Source of the DNA: Streptomyces sp. NBC_00440
Lineage (GTDB): Bacteria; Actinomycetota; Actinomycetes; Streptomycetales; Streptomycetaceae
DNA: 64,000 nt
Assembly (NCBI RefSeq): GCF_036014215.1
Contig: NZ_CP107921.1
Location: forward strand, 6,383,501-6,447,500
Direction: 5' to 3'
The notes below the pieces were generated by a model that ran no database searches, was not told the DNA's origin, and saw only the letters and a list, made by a program, of their open reading frames with translations. A program made the position numbers and the translations under genes. Positions 43,025 through 51,032 of this stretch are shown in pieces (within the stretch, counting starts at the first letter, position 1; every line of letters begins with the position of its first letter).

Positions 43025-43978
43025 ATGGAGAGTGCTCCGCCGTCCGGCAGCGCGACCAGCGCGGTCATTTTTCCCGGAATGGGTCCCTGCCCATTCAGTG
43101 ACGTGGCGAAGTTCATGCTGGTGAATCCCGCAGCGAGGAAACTCGTGGCCACTGCGGACGAAGTACTTGGATATTCACTCGTGGACCGGTTCCGGGAGAC
43201 CGAAGGGGATTACAGCGAATACGCCCAGGTCGCTTTCCTCGTCAACTGCCTGGCGCTGGCCGAATGGGCGGAGGAATCAATCGGGCTGCGGCCGGACCTC
43301 TGTGTGGGGCCGAGTTTCGGCGGAAAAGCAGTGGCCGTGTATTCGGGCGCCCTGCCCTTCGAGGAGGCCGTCGGCATGACGGCGCGCTGGGCGCGGGCCC
43401 TGGAGGAGTACTTCGCCGTCGCGCACCGGGACGTGGTGACGCACTCCTTCGCCCGCACCGATGAGGACGCGCTGGCCAAGATCCTGGCCGAGTTCGACGA
43501 GCAGGGCGAGTGGTACGACATCTCCTGCCGCGTCGACCACGACTTCCACATGCTCTCGCTCCACGAGAGCCGGCTGGAGTGGCTGAAGTCCCGTGTGCGG
43601 TCCCTCGGCGGTCTGCCGCTCTACACGATGCGCCCGCCGATGCACTCCGGCGCGTTCCGTCCGCTGCGCGACAGCGTGGAGCAGGACATCTTCGCCGACC
43701 TGCACTTCACCGACCCGGTGCGGCCGGTGGTCGCCGATCAGGACGGCCGCGTCCTCACCACGGGTGCGGAGGTGCGCGCCATGCTGCTGGACGGTTTCGT
43801 CCAGGCGGTCCAGTGGCCGGACGTGGTGACGGCGCTGAAGGACGCGGGCGTGCGGAAGGTGTTCGTCTCCGGTCCGGACAGCCTCTTCGGCCGGGTCGGC
43901 GTCACGACCCGCAACTTCGAGGTCGTTCCGGTCAATCCGAGGCTCGCGCTGCAGCCGCGCCGCCGGGGCGCCGCATAA
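43025..43978 (+). CDS. Discrete acyltransferase, VinK-like (dipeptidyl starter transfer to the loading ACP)
   Basis: The 317-residue acyltransferase-fold protein starts with IFPGMGPCPF (oxyanion region) and has nucleophile GPSFGG with Ser97. Unlike module ATs it has no HAFH or YASH specificity motif, and the Arg that binds a malonyl carboxylate is not evident. VinK of the vicenistatin pathway moves the alanyl-3-aminoisobutyryl group from VinL to the loading ACP of the first PKS. This protein fits that role: it sits next to the VinL-like ACP, and the first PKS here begins with a bare loading ACP with no AT of its own. The start at 43025 follows a G-rich RBS (AGGGGGACAG). It is convergent with the ACP gene. 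Confidence 0.9.
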   Translation: MESAPPSGSATSAVIFPGMGPCPFSDVAKFMLVNPAARKLVATADEVLGYSLVDRFRETEGDYSEYAQVAFLVNCLALAEWAEESIGLRPDLCVGPSFGGKAVAVYSGALPFEEAVGMTARWARALEEYFAVAHRDVVTHSFARTDEDALAKILAEFDEQGEWYDISCRVDHDFHMLSLHESRLEWLKSRVRSLGGLPLYTMRPPMHSGAFRPLRDSVEQDIFADLHFTDPVRPVVADQDGRVLTTGAEVRAMLLDGFVQAVQWPDVVTALKDAGVRKVFVSGPDSLFGRVGVTTRNFEVVPVNPRLALQPRRRGAA

Positions 43979-43991
43979 CGAGGGAACGCGC

Positions 43992-44043
43992 ACACAGAAG
44001 TGCCCTCCGTAATCGAGGAGATCGCGAAGGGCAATTTCTGTGT
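43992..44043. terminator. Bidirectional terminator hairpin between VinK-like and ACP genes
   Basis: ACACAGAAGTGCCCT (43992-44006) pairs with AGGGCAATTTCTGTGT (44028-44043) with one bulge and a mismatch. A second CTCC/GGAG pairing lies in the loop. The element lies between two convergent genes, in the right place to stop transcription from both sides. Confidence 0.65.
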
Positions 44044-44082
44044 CCGGACCCGCTGTTGTCCGGGGCCGCAGGAGGAACCGGG

Positions 44083-44325
44083 TCAGCGGGCGAGACTCCG
44101 GGAGACCGCCGCCCAGAGCACCCCCGGAGTCGCGAACGTCTCCGTGGTCAGCATGTCGTCGACGAAGCGAACGTCGTACATCGTCTCCAGTGACGCCAGC
44201 ATTTCCACGGTACCGAGCGAGTCCAGTCCGAGGTCACGCAGACCTGAATCGGCGGTCAGGGTCTCATGCGGACCCAGGAACGGCAGATACTTGCGCAGCA
44301 GCTCTTCGAATTGCTCGTCCCACAT
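44083..44325 (-). CDS. Discrete acyl carrier protein, VinL-like (starter amino acid carrier)
   Basis: The 80-residue ACP has the phosphopantetheine site DLGLDSLGTVEML with Ser36 and an N-terminal helix rich in acidic residues. In the vicenistatin-type route it first carries 3-methylaspartate, then 3-aminoisobutyrate after decarboxylation, and finally the capped dipeptide. It is the only gene of this supply pathway on the minus strand, diverging from the VinM-like gene. On the minus strand GGAG lies about 6 bases before the ATG at 44325. Confidence 0.92.
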   Translation of the reverse strand: MWDEQFEELLRKYLPFLGPHETLTADSGLRDLGLDSLGTVEMLASLETMYDVRFVDDMLTTETFATPGVLWAAVSRSLAR

Positions 44326-44348
44326 GGTGACTCCGCATCTTGTAATTG

Positions 44349-44421
44349 CTAGGTGCCGGACTGTGTGCCGGACTTGTGTGCCGGACTATGCGTCTGGCTA
44401 TGTGTCGGGCTATGTGCCGCA
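44349..44421. repeat. Six imperfect 12-bp tandem repeats in the divergent ACP / VinM-like promoter region
   Basis: Units begin at 44349, 44361, 44373 (13 bp), 44386, 44398 and 44410; the consensus is about CTATGTGCCGGA. They occupy most of the gap between the divergent starts (44325 and 44513). An AT-rich stretch (44421-44445, with AATAATTTTCAA) that probably holds the plus-strand promoter follows. The array may be a multi-site operator or a slippage-prone spacer. Confidence 0.75.
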
Positions 44422-44512
44422 ATAATTTTCAATGTGACTGTATTCGGCGTGTGCGATGAAGGCACCCCCTATCTCCCCCTTCTTTTCGGTACCTCTTGAG
44501 GAGGCTGGAAAC

Positions 44513-46081
44513 ATGTCCGCCGACAAGGCTCTCCACGCGCGCTTCTTGCGTGGTCTCGAACTTTCGCCCGGGAAGGCCGCGGTACGGGCCGGCCGGGAGT
44601 CCGTCACCTACGAGGAGGCCCACGAGCGTGCGCTGCGCTGGGCCGGCGCCCTGCTGGCAGGTTCGAGCGGGGAGAGCGCGCCGCGCGCGGTCGGCGTACT
44701 GGCCGCCAAGAGCGTCGACGCCTACGTGGGACTGCTGGCCGCGCTCTACGCCGGTGCCGCCGCCGTCCCGCTGAACCCCGGCTTCCCCGCCGCCCGCACC
44801 CGGTACATGCTCCAGACCTCCGGGGTGTCGGCGGTCCTGGCGGACGAACAGGGGCTGGCCGCGCTGGCGGACGGGGCCGCGCCCGGCACGGACCTTCCCG
44901 TCCTGCCGCTCGGCGGCGCATCCGTGCCCCACGGGCACCGGGCCATCGGGACCGGGCCACGCGGCACCCTCGACGCCCCGCGGCCCGCCGGGAGCGACGA
45001 CACCGCGTACATGCTCTTCACCTCCGGTTCCACCGGCCGGCCCAAGGGCGTACGGATCACCCACGGCAACCTGCACCACTACTTCCAACTCCTCGACCGG
45101 CGCTACGACTTCCACCAGGACGACGTCTTCTCCCAGACCTTCGACCTGAACTTCGACTGCGCCATGTTCGACGTCTTCAACGCCTGGGGCGCGGGAGCCA
45201 CTGTGCAGGCGGTGCCCGCGCAGGCCTACAGCGACATGCCGTCCTTCTTCGCCGGACACGACATCAGCGTCTGGTTCTCCACGCCGAGTGCCATCCCCCT
45301 GATCCGCAGGATGAGCGGCCTCGGGCCGGGATCCCTGCCCACACTGCGCTGGTCCCTGTTCGCGGGTGAGGCACTGAAGGCCGCCGACGCCGTGGACTGG
45401 CAGTCGGCGGCCCCCGGTTCGACGCTGGAGAACATCTACGGGCCCACCGAGCTGACCGTCACCATCACCGGGCACCGCTGGTCCCCGCAGGACTCGCCCG
45501 CCCGGTGCGTCAACGGCCTGGTCCCCATCGGCGCCGTCAACGAAGGCCACGACCACCTGCTGCTCGACGGCAACGGTGACCCGGTGCGGGGCGAGGGCGA
45601 ACTGTGCGTCACCGGGCCCCAGATGGTCCCCGGCTATCTGGATCCCGCCGACGAGCAGGGCCGCTTCCACCCCTACGACGGCCGTACGTGGTACCGCACG
45701 GGGGACAGGGTGCGCACGCTGGACAACGGAGAGCTGATCTACCTGGGCCGGCTCGACAACCAGGTGCAGATCCAGGGCTGGCGCGTCGAGCTCTCCGAGG
45801 TGGAGCACGCCCTGCGCGCAGCCGAAGGTGTCACGGAAGCGGTCGCCGTCACCCGCGCCTCGGGCAACGGACTCGAACTCGTCGTCTACTACACCGGATC
45901 CCCGACCGCGCCGTCCGTGCTGGCCAGGGAGCTGCGCCAGACGCTGCCGCAGGGGATGCTGCCGCGCGAGTACCGGCACCTGGACGAATTGCCCCTGAAC
46001 TCGAACCGGAAGATCGACCGGGGCAAACTCGCGGCCGCGTGCGCCACCGGGACCCCCATGGCTGAAACAGCAGTGGTTTAG
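44513..46081 (+). CDS. AMP-forming amino acid ligase, VinM-like (adds the protecting amino acid)
   Basis: The 522-residue protein is an NRPS-type adenylation enzyme. It has FTSGSTGRPKGV (P-loop, near residue 183), FDLNFD (the position of the Asp that binds an alpha-amino group), NIYGPTELTV, YRTGDRV, and the C-terminal GWRVELSEVE and NSNRKIDR with the catalytic Lys. By order and family it corresponds to VinM, which couples L-alanine to the amine of 3-aminoisobutyryl-ACP so that it is not attacked during chain growth. The exact amino acid cannot be read with certainty. I chose ATG 44513 because GAGGAGG (44498-44504) sits 8 bases upstream; an upstream in-frame ATG at 44456 lacks this and adds an unconserved leader. 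Confidence 0.88.
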   Translation: MSADKALHARFLRGLELSPGKAAVRAGRESVTYEEAHERALRWAGALLAGSSGESAPRAVGVLAAKSVDAYVGLLAALYAGAAAVPLNPGFPAARTRYMLQTSGVSAVLADEQGLAALADGAAPGTDLPVLPLGGASVPHGHRAIGTGPRGTLDAPRPAGSDDTAYMLFTSGSTGRPKGVRITHGNLHHYFQLLDRRYDFHQDDVFSQTFDLNFDCAMFDVFNAWGAGATVQAVPAQAYSDMPSFFAGHDISVWFSTPSAIPLIRRMSGLGPGSLPTLRWSLFAGEALKAADAVDWQSAAPGSTLENIYGPTELTVTITGHRWSPQDSPARCVNGLVPIGAVNEGHDHLLLDGNGDPVRGEGELCVTGPQMVPGYLDPADEQGRFHPYDGRTWYRTGDRVRTLDNGELIYLGRLDNQVQIQGWRVELSEVEHALRAAEGVTEAVAVTRASGNGLELVVYYTGSPTAPSVLARELRQTLPQGMLPREYRHLDELPLNSNRKIDRGKLAAACATGTPMAETAVV

Positions 46082-46094
46082 GGGTCGTTAGGGG
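46079..46094 (+). promoter_or_regulatory. Paired TAGGGG operator upstream of the P450 gene
   Basis: TAGGGG at 46079-46084 (its TAG is the stop codon of the VinM-like gene) and at 46089-46094, again 10 bases apart. The second copy is followed by TGCTGGAGGCG and, about 20 bases further on, GAATAGCG, a possible -10 element. The P450 ATG is at 46226. Confidence 0.55.
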
Positions 46095-46225
46095 TGCTGG
46101 AGGCGTCCCGCGCTGAATAGCGTTTGGCTCAAGAAACTCGCTCGTGCCGTGTGCGGGACCGTGGCCGCAGCCATTGACCGCGAGGTGGATCACCTGCCGG
46201 CAAGGCCCGTCCCAAGAGGGGAATC

Positions 46226-47461
46226 ATGACCGAAATAGCTGAAGCGGAAAACACTGAGGCAGAGGTAAGGCGCCCGTTTCCGCTTGCCGCTCGTTGTCCG
46301 TTCGGTGCACCGGCCGAGTACGCGGAGCTGCGTAAGACCGAACCGGTGTCCAAGGTGACCGTAGCCGTGAACGGCCGGCCCGCCTGGCTCTTCACCAAAT
46401 ACGACCTCATCCGGCAGATCCTCTCCGACCCCCGGCTGAGTGCGAACATCAAGCTGCCGGGATATCCGATCCCGATCAATGTGGACGACGCGTACGTCCA
46501 GACGGTCCGCCGGGGGCTCTTCAACCTGGACGGTCACGACCACGCCGTGCAGCGACGCCTTCTCGGCCCCGAGTTCAGCGTCAAGACGCTGGAGAAGCTG
46601 CGCCCGCGCATTCAGTCGATCGTCGACGGATACATCGACCGGATGATCGAGCAGGGTGGCCCTGTCGACCTGGTGGCGGCCCTCTCCATCCCCATGCCGT
46701 CGCAGGTCGTCTGCGAGATCCTGGGCATTCCCTTCCAGGACCGGGAAGTCTTCCAGAAGTGGTCGGGCACGCTGATGAACAGCGCCACCCTGCCCGAGGA
46801 GCAGATCCGGATCATCGGGCAGATGGAGGAGTACCTCGGCAAGCAGATCGCCGAGAAGGCCGCCAACCCCGGTGACGACCTGCCCAGCCGTGTCCTGGAG
46901 AAGAACGAGCGTGAGGGCCACGGCCTCACTCACGAGGACATCGCCTGGATGACGAACGTCCTGAATGGCGCCGCCCACGAGACCACGGCCAACAACCTCA
47001 CCCTCGGGGTCCTCGCGCTGCTCCAGCACCCGGACCAGCTCGCCGAGTTCAAGGCCGACCCCTCGCTCGCGCCCAAGGTCGTCGAAGAGGTGCTGCGTTA
47101 CGCCAGCACCAACGACTGGGGTACCTCCCGGGTCGCGACCGAGGACATCGAGATCGGCGGAGTGCTGATTCGCGCGGGTGACGGAATCATCACCTCACGC
47201 GTCGCGGCCAACTACGACGACGAGGCCTTCGAGGACCCGGGCACCTTCGACATCCACCGGGGCGCGAGCAGCCACCTCGCATTCGGATACGGCCCGCACG
47301 GGTGTGTCGCGCAGAACCTGGCACGCCTGGAACTCCAGATAGCCCTCACCACCCTGTTCACGCGCATTCCCGAGCTGCGGCTCGATGTTCCCGCCGTGGA
47401 ACTGCGTGTGCGCGAGGACGCGCTCATCCACGGGATTCACGAACTCCCGGTCACCTGGTAA
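46226..47461 (+). CDS. Cytochrome P450 (macrolactam tailoring oxidase)
   Basis: The 411-residue bacterial class I P450 has an I-helix AAHETT (the oxygen-activating Thr is present, with His in place of the usual Gly/Asp-type residue), K-helix EEVLR and heme loop FGYGPHGCV with Cys360. The residue two after the Cys is Ala rather than the common Gly. It should hydroxylate or epoxidise the polyketide after or during assembly. It is followed 16 bases later by its own small ferredoxin, and the pair has an upstream TAGGGG operator. AGAGGGGA lies just before the ATG. Regiochemistry cannot be predicted from the sequence. Confidence 0.93.
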   Translation: MTEIAEAENTEAEVRRPFPLAARCPFGAPAEYAELRKTEPVSKVTVAVNGRPAWLFTKYDLIRQILSDPRLSANIKLPGYPIPINVDDAYVQTVRRGLFNLDGHDHAVQRRLLGPEFSVKTLEKLRPRIQSIVDGYIDRMIEQGGPVDLVAALSIPMPSQVVCEILGIPFQDREVFQKWSGTLMNSATLPEEQIRIIGQMEEYLGKQIAEKAANPGDDLPSRVLEKNEREGHGLTHEDIAWMTNVLNGAAHETTANNLTLGVLALLQHPDQLAEFKADPSLAPKVVEEVLRYASTNDWGTSRVATEDIEIGGVLIRAGDGIITSRVAANYDDEAFEDPGTFDIHRGASSHLAFGYGPHGCVAQNLARLELQIALTTLFTRIPELRLDVPAVELRVREDALIHGIHELPVTW

Positions 47462-47477
47462 CGGAGGAAATCCCCTT

Positions 47478-47675
47478 ATGCGTGTGCTGGTTGATGACGA
47501 TCGGTGCGTGGGTGCAGGCTGCTGTGTGCTCGCGGCGCCGGACCTGTTCGAGCAGAACGATGAGGACGGCCGGGTCTTTCTGCTCATCGACAATCCCGGT
47601 TCCGAGCTGCGCGATGCCGTGCTCGAAGCCATTGACGTCTGCCCGGCGGACGCGCTCAAGCTGATCGACGAGTAA
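47478..47675 (+). CDS. 3Fe-4S ferredoxin partner of the P450
   Basis: The 65-residue acidic protein has the single-cluster pattern C10-x5-C16 ... C55-P (a further Cys15 is present). It lacks the fourth cysteine spacing of 4Fe-4S proteins, which is typical of Streptomyces ferredoxins that donate electrons to P450s. Start ATG 47478 has GGAGGA 9 bases upstream. Next to the P450 with a 16-base gap, so co-transcribed. No ferredoxin reductase gene is in the window. Confidence 0.93.
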   Translation: MRVLVDDDRCVGAGCCVLAAPDLFEQNDEDGRVFLLIDNPGSELRDAVLEAIDVCPADALKLIDE

Positions 47676-47680
47676 TTGCG

Positions 47681-47715
47681 CGGTACGTGGGGAGTTTCTG
47701 ACTCCCCACGTACCG
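47681..47715 (+). terminator. Perfect 15-bp hairpin between ferredoxin and the starter/extender operon
   Basis: The arms CGGTACGTGGGGAGT (47681-47695) and ACTCCCCACGTACCG (47701-47715) are exact complements around a 5-base loop. The hairpin starts 5 bases after the ferredoxin stop. Only 43 bases separate it from the next start, leaving little room for a promoter, so it may act as a partial terminator or an mRNA-stabilising 3' end rather than a full stop. Confidence 0.8.
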
Positions 47716-47758
47716 GAATGCGACCCGGCCCGCCTTTTCCAGAAATCGGAGAACGGCT

Positions 47759-49306
47759 TTGCATGCCCAAAATCAACTGACCGATCGTGAAACGGGACTC
47801 GCGTACCCGCAGGGGACACTCGTCCACAGCCTGCTGGACGACGCCACGGCAGAGGTGCCCGATGCCCGCGCCGTACGCGACTCCGTCACCGCCCTGAGCT
47901 ACCGCAGGCTGCACGAGCTGAGCCACGCCGTCGCCCACTGGCTGCGGGGACAGGGCGTCGCCCCCGGTGATCGGGTGGTCGTGCAACTGCCCAGCCGGGT
48001 CGAACTGGTCGCCCTGTTCTACGGAGTCGTACGGTGCGGCGCGATCTTCGTGCCGCTCAACCCGGCCATGAAGCGGTTCCACCTCTCGTCGGTGCTGGAG
48101 AACGCGGAGCCGGCGCTGGTCATCGGCGACGCCGCCTCGGCTCCCGGTCTGCGCGAGAACACCGCCGTACCGGTCCACGACATCTCCGTCGCCTGGACCC
48201 ACATCCTCGCCGTGGCCGACAGGACGCCGGAGCCGGTGGCCGTCGAGGTCGGCGTCGAGGACGTCGCCGCCCTCGTCTACACCTCGGGCAGCACCGCGGC
48301 CCCCAAGGCCGTGGTGTGCCCGCACCGGCAGGTCACCTTCGCATCGTCGGCGATCAACGCGGAGCTGGGATACCGCGCGGACGACGTGGTCTTCTGCCGC
48401 TTCCCGCTCTCCTGGGACTACGGCCTGTACAAGGTCCTGCTCTCCTGCCTGGGGCGTTCCGAACTGATCCTCGCCGGCGAGGAGTCCGACCTCGTCCTGC
48501 TCACACGTATGCGGGAGACCGGCGCCACCGTCGTGCCGATCGTGCCCTCGCTCGCCGCGATGATCGCCACCCTCGCTGCCCGGGACACCGGACAGCCGCC
48601 GCCGGTACGGATGTTCACCAACACCGGCGCCGCCCTCCCGGCGACCACCATCTCGGCGCTGCGGGAGGCGTTCCCCGGCGTACGGGTGGTGCGCCAGTTC
48701 GGGCAGACCGAGTGCAAGCGGATCTCCATCATGCCGCCCCACGAGGACGGCGAACGCCTCCAGTCGGTCGGCCGCCCGCTGCCCGGCACCCGGGTGCTGA
48801 TCCTCGACGCGGACGGCGCCGAACTGCCGGTCGGCGAGACCGGCGAGATCGTGGCCGCGGGACCGCATGTGATGCCCGGCTACTGGCGTTCCCCCGAGCT
48901 GTCGGCCGGCAACTTCCGGCCGGACCCGGTCACCGGCGAACCGCGCCTGCACACCGGCGACTACGGAAGCCTCGACGCCGACGGCTACCTCTACTTCGAG
49001 GGCCGCCGGGACGACATGTTCAAACGCAAGGGCATCCGCATGAGCACCGTCGAGATCGAGGCGGCCGCCATGGACGTCCCCGGTGTCCGGGTCGCCGCGG
49101 TGCTCCCGCCGCACGACGGGCGGGACCTGACGGTCTTCGTCGAAGCCGATCTGGCGCCGACCGTCGTGCTCAAGGAGCTGGCGAAGCGGCTGGAACCCGC
49201 CAAGGTACCCGCCCTGTGCAAGGTCATCCCCGAACTGCCGCTGACGCTCCACGGGAAGAACGCGCGCCAGGCGCTGATCGACATGCTCGAAGGGGAGGGA
49301 CGGTGA
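47759..49306 (+). CDS. Beta-amino acid (3-methylaspartate) adenylating ligase, VinN-like
   Basis: The 515-residue acyl-adenylating enzyme has YTSGSTAAPK (P-loop), FPLSWDYGL with Asp220, FTNTGAALP, FGQTECKR, HTGDYGSLD, and C-terminal FKRKGIRMSTVEIE and GKNARQ with the catalytic Lys. In the VinN family the SWD aspartate binds the beta-amino group, and this enzyme keeps it. It should load (2S,3S)-3-methylaspartate onto the discrete ACP (44083-44325). The start is a TTG at 47759 with TCGGAGA upstream; a nearby ATG at 47763 is out of frame and hits a stop at once. It overlaps the decarboxylase gene by GTGA. Confidence 0.9.
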   Translation: MHAQNQLTDRETGLAYPQGTLVHSLLDDATAEVPDARAVRDSVTALSYRRLHELSHAVAHWLRGQGVAPGDRVVVQLPSRVELVALFYGVVRCGAIFVPLNPAMKRFHLSSVLENAEPALVIGDAASAPGLRENTAVPVHDISVAWTHILAVADRTPEPVAVEVGVEDVAALVYTSGSTAAPKAVVCPHRQVTFASSAINAELGYRADDVVFCRFPLSWDYGLYKVLLSCLGRSELILAGEESDLVLLTRMRETGATVVPIVPSLAAMIATLAARDTGQPPPVRMFTNTGAALPATTISALREAFPGVRVVRQFGQTECKRISIMPPHEDGERLQSVGRPLPGTRVLILDADGAELPVGETGEIVAAGPHVMPGYWRSPELSAGNFRPDPVTGEPRLHTGDYGSLDADGYLYFEGRRDDMFKRKGIRMSTVEIEAAAMDVPGVRVAAVLPPHDGRDLTVFVEADLAPTVVLKELAKRLEPAKVPALCKVIPELPLTLHGKNARQALIDMLEGEGR

Positions 49307-50544
49307 CCCGTCACGAAGAGCTGGCGGTGCGCTACGGCACACCCCTCTACGTCTACGACCTCGCCGAGGTCACCGCGGCCCGCCGCGAGCTGTTCGACGC
49401 GCTGCCCGAGAGCTTCCACCTCTACTACGCGCTCAAGGCGAACCCCCACCCCGACCTGGTCCGGGCGCTGCGCGAGGGCGAAGGCCGGACCTGCCGCCCC
49501 GAGATCAGCTCGACGGGCGAACTCGCTGCCGCGCTCGAAGCGGGATTCTCCGGCGCGGACTGCCTCTACACGGGCCCCGGCAAGACCCTCGGGGAGCTGA
49601 GTGAGGCCATCGGCCTGGGCGTGCGGATGTTCTCGACGGACTCCGTCACCGATGTGCGCAGGGTCGGCGCGGCCGCGCTGGAACACGGCGTCGTGGCCGA
49701 CTGTCTGCTCCGTATCAACAGCGCGTCGGCCAGCGCCACCAGCAGCATCCGGATGACAGGCACCCCCTCGCAGTTCGGCTTCGACAGCGAGACGCTCGCC
49801 GAAGTGCTGCCCGAACTGCGGGACGTCCCCGGCACCCGGCTCACGGGCATGCACTTCTTCCCGCTGAGCAACGCCAAGGACGAGGAATCGCTGATCGGCG
49901 AGTTCCAGCACACCATCGCCGTCGCCGCGCAGCTCCACCAGGAGCTGGACATCCCGCTGGAATACCTGGACATCGGCGGCGGCTTCACCGTCCCGTACGG
50001 AGTCCCGGGCGAGCGCGGCAGCTACCCCAAGCTCCGCGCCGAACTCGAAGCCGCCCTCGACACGCACTTCCCCGAGTGGCGGTCCGGCAGCCCCAGGCTG
50101 GCCTGCGAATCGGGCCGCTTCCTCATCGGCGCGAGCGGCACGCTGCTCGCCTCCGTCAGCAACGTCAAGGTCAGCCGCGGCCGTAAGTTCGTGATCACGG
50201 ACGCCGGCATCAACACCTTCGGCGGCATGTCGGGCCTGGGACGGCTGCTGCCCGTGGCGGTGCAGCCCCGGGCGGGTGCCGATGTGGAGTCCGCGAGCCT
50301 GGTCGGCCCCCTGTGCACGCCCGGTGACGTACTGGGCCGGGAGATCAAACTGCCGGTGCTCCGGGCCGACGACCTCGTCAGTGTCCCCAACGTCGGAGCG
50401 TACGGCCCCACCGCGAGCCTCCTCATGTTCCTCGGCAGGCCGGCGCCCACCGAGGTGACCGTCCGTGCGGACGGGAGCGTCTCCGCCTCGCGCATCGAAC
50501 ACCACCGCGCGTACCTGCCGACCGGAACCGGAGCACGAGAGTGA
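49303..50544 (+). CDS. PLP-dependent decarboxylase, VinO-like (methylaspartyl-ACP to 3-aminoisobutyryl-ACP)
   Basis: The 413-residue fold type III PLP enzyme is related to diaminopimelate/ornithine decarboxylases. PLP Lys45 is in YYALKANPHP, the Gly-rich phosphate loop is DIGGGFTVPYG, and the catalytic Cys is in GPLCTPGD, followed by NVGAYG. VinO-type enzymes remove the alpha-carboxyl of 3-methylaspartate while it is bound to the ACP. The GTG start overlaps the ligase stop and its own stop overlaps the mutase small-subunit start, so all three are translationally coupled. A role in primary lysine synthesis is unlikely in this setting. Confidence 0.9.
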   Translation: MTRHEELAVRYGTPLYVYDLAEVTAARRELFDALPESFHLYYALKANPHPDLVRALREGEGRTCRPEISSTGELAAALEAGFSGADCLYTGPGKTLGELSEAIGLGVRMFSTDSVTDVRRVGAAALEHGVVADCLLRINSASASATSSIRMTGTPSQFGFDSETLAEVLPELRDVPGTRLTGMHFFPLSNAKDEESLIGEFQHTIAVAAQLHQELDIPLEYLDIGGGFTVPYGVPGERGSYPKLRAELEAALDTHFPEWRSGSPRLACESGRFLIGASGTLLASVSNVKVSRGRKFVITDAGINTFGGMSGLGRLLPVAVQPRAGADVESASLVGPLCTPGDVLGREIKLPVLRADDLVSVPNVGAYGPTASLLMFLGRPAPTEVTVRADGSVSASRIEHHRAYLPTGTGARE

Positions 50545-51032
50545 ACAGCGCACCGTCCGCAGTCCTCCCCCCGAGTCCGGAGGCGCCCGCTGCCCGCGGC
50601 ACCGTCGTCGTCACCGGGATGGCTTCCGACTCCCACACCTGGAACCTGGTCTTCCTCCAGCTCCTGGTGGAAGAGCTGGGATACGACGTCGTCAACCTCG
50701 GCCCGTGCGTGCCCGACGAACTCCTCGTCGACGAATGCCGCGCGCTCTCCCCCCACATGGTCGTCATCAGCAGTGTCAACGGACACGGCTATCAGGACGG
50801 AATGCGCGTCATCGGCCGGCTGCGGTCCTGCGCGGAGCTCGCCGACACCCCCGTCGTCATCGGCGGGATGCTCGGCATCTCCGATGAGAACGCCACCTAC
50901 GTCGACGAGCTGATGGCGGCCGGCTTCCACGCCGTGTTCGAGGGCAGCAGCACCGCGGGCTTCCAGGACTTCGTCCACTCGCTGCCCGCGAAGGCCGGCG
51001 CCACGGCGGAGATGGCCGCTGTCGCGTCATGA
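50541..51032 (+). CDS. Glutamate (methylaspartate) mutase, B12-binding small subunit
   Basis: The 163-residue cobalamin-binding domain has SDSHTWN at the site of the classical DxHxxG motif: the cobalt-ligand His is kept but the Gly is Asn. LGYDVVNLGPCVPDE, VISSVNGHGYQDG and VIGGMLG follow, as in the MutS/GlmS fold. With the next gene it forms the adenosylcobalamin enzyme that converts L-glutamate to L-threo-3-methylaspartate, the precursor of the starter unit. GTG start in a GTGA overlap with the decarboxylase; its stop overlaps the next start in an ATGA. The first ~18 residues are Pro/Ala-rich and not part of the fold. Confidence 0.92.
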   Translation: MNSAPSAVLPPSPEAPAARGTVVVTGMASDSHTWNLVFLQLLVEELGYDVVNLGPCVPDELLVDECRALSPHMVVISSVNGHGYQDGMRVIGRLRSCAELADTPVVIGGMLGISDENATYVDELMAAGFHAVFEGSSTAGFQDFVHSLPAKAGATAEMAAVAS

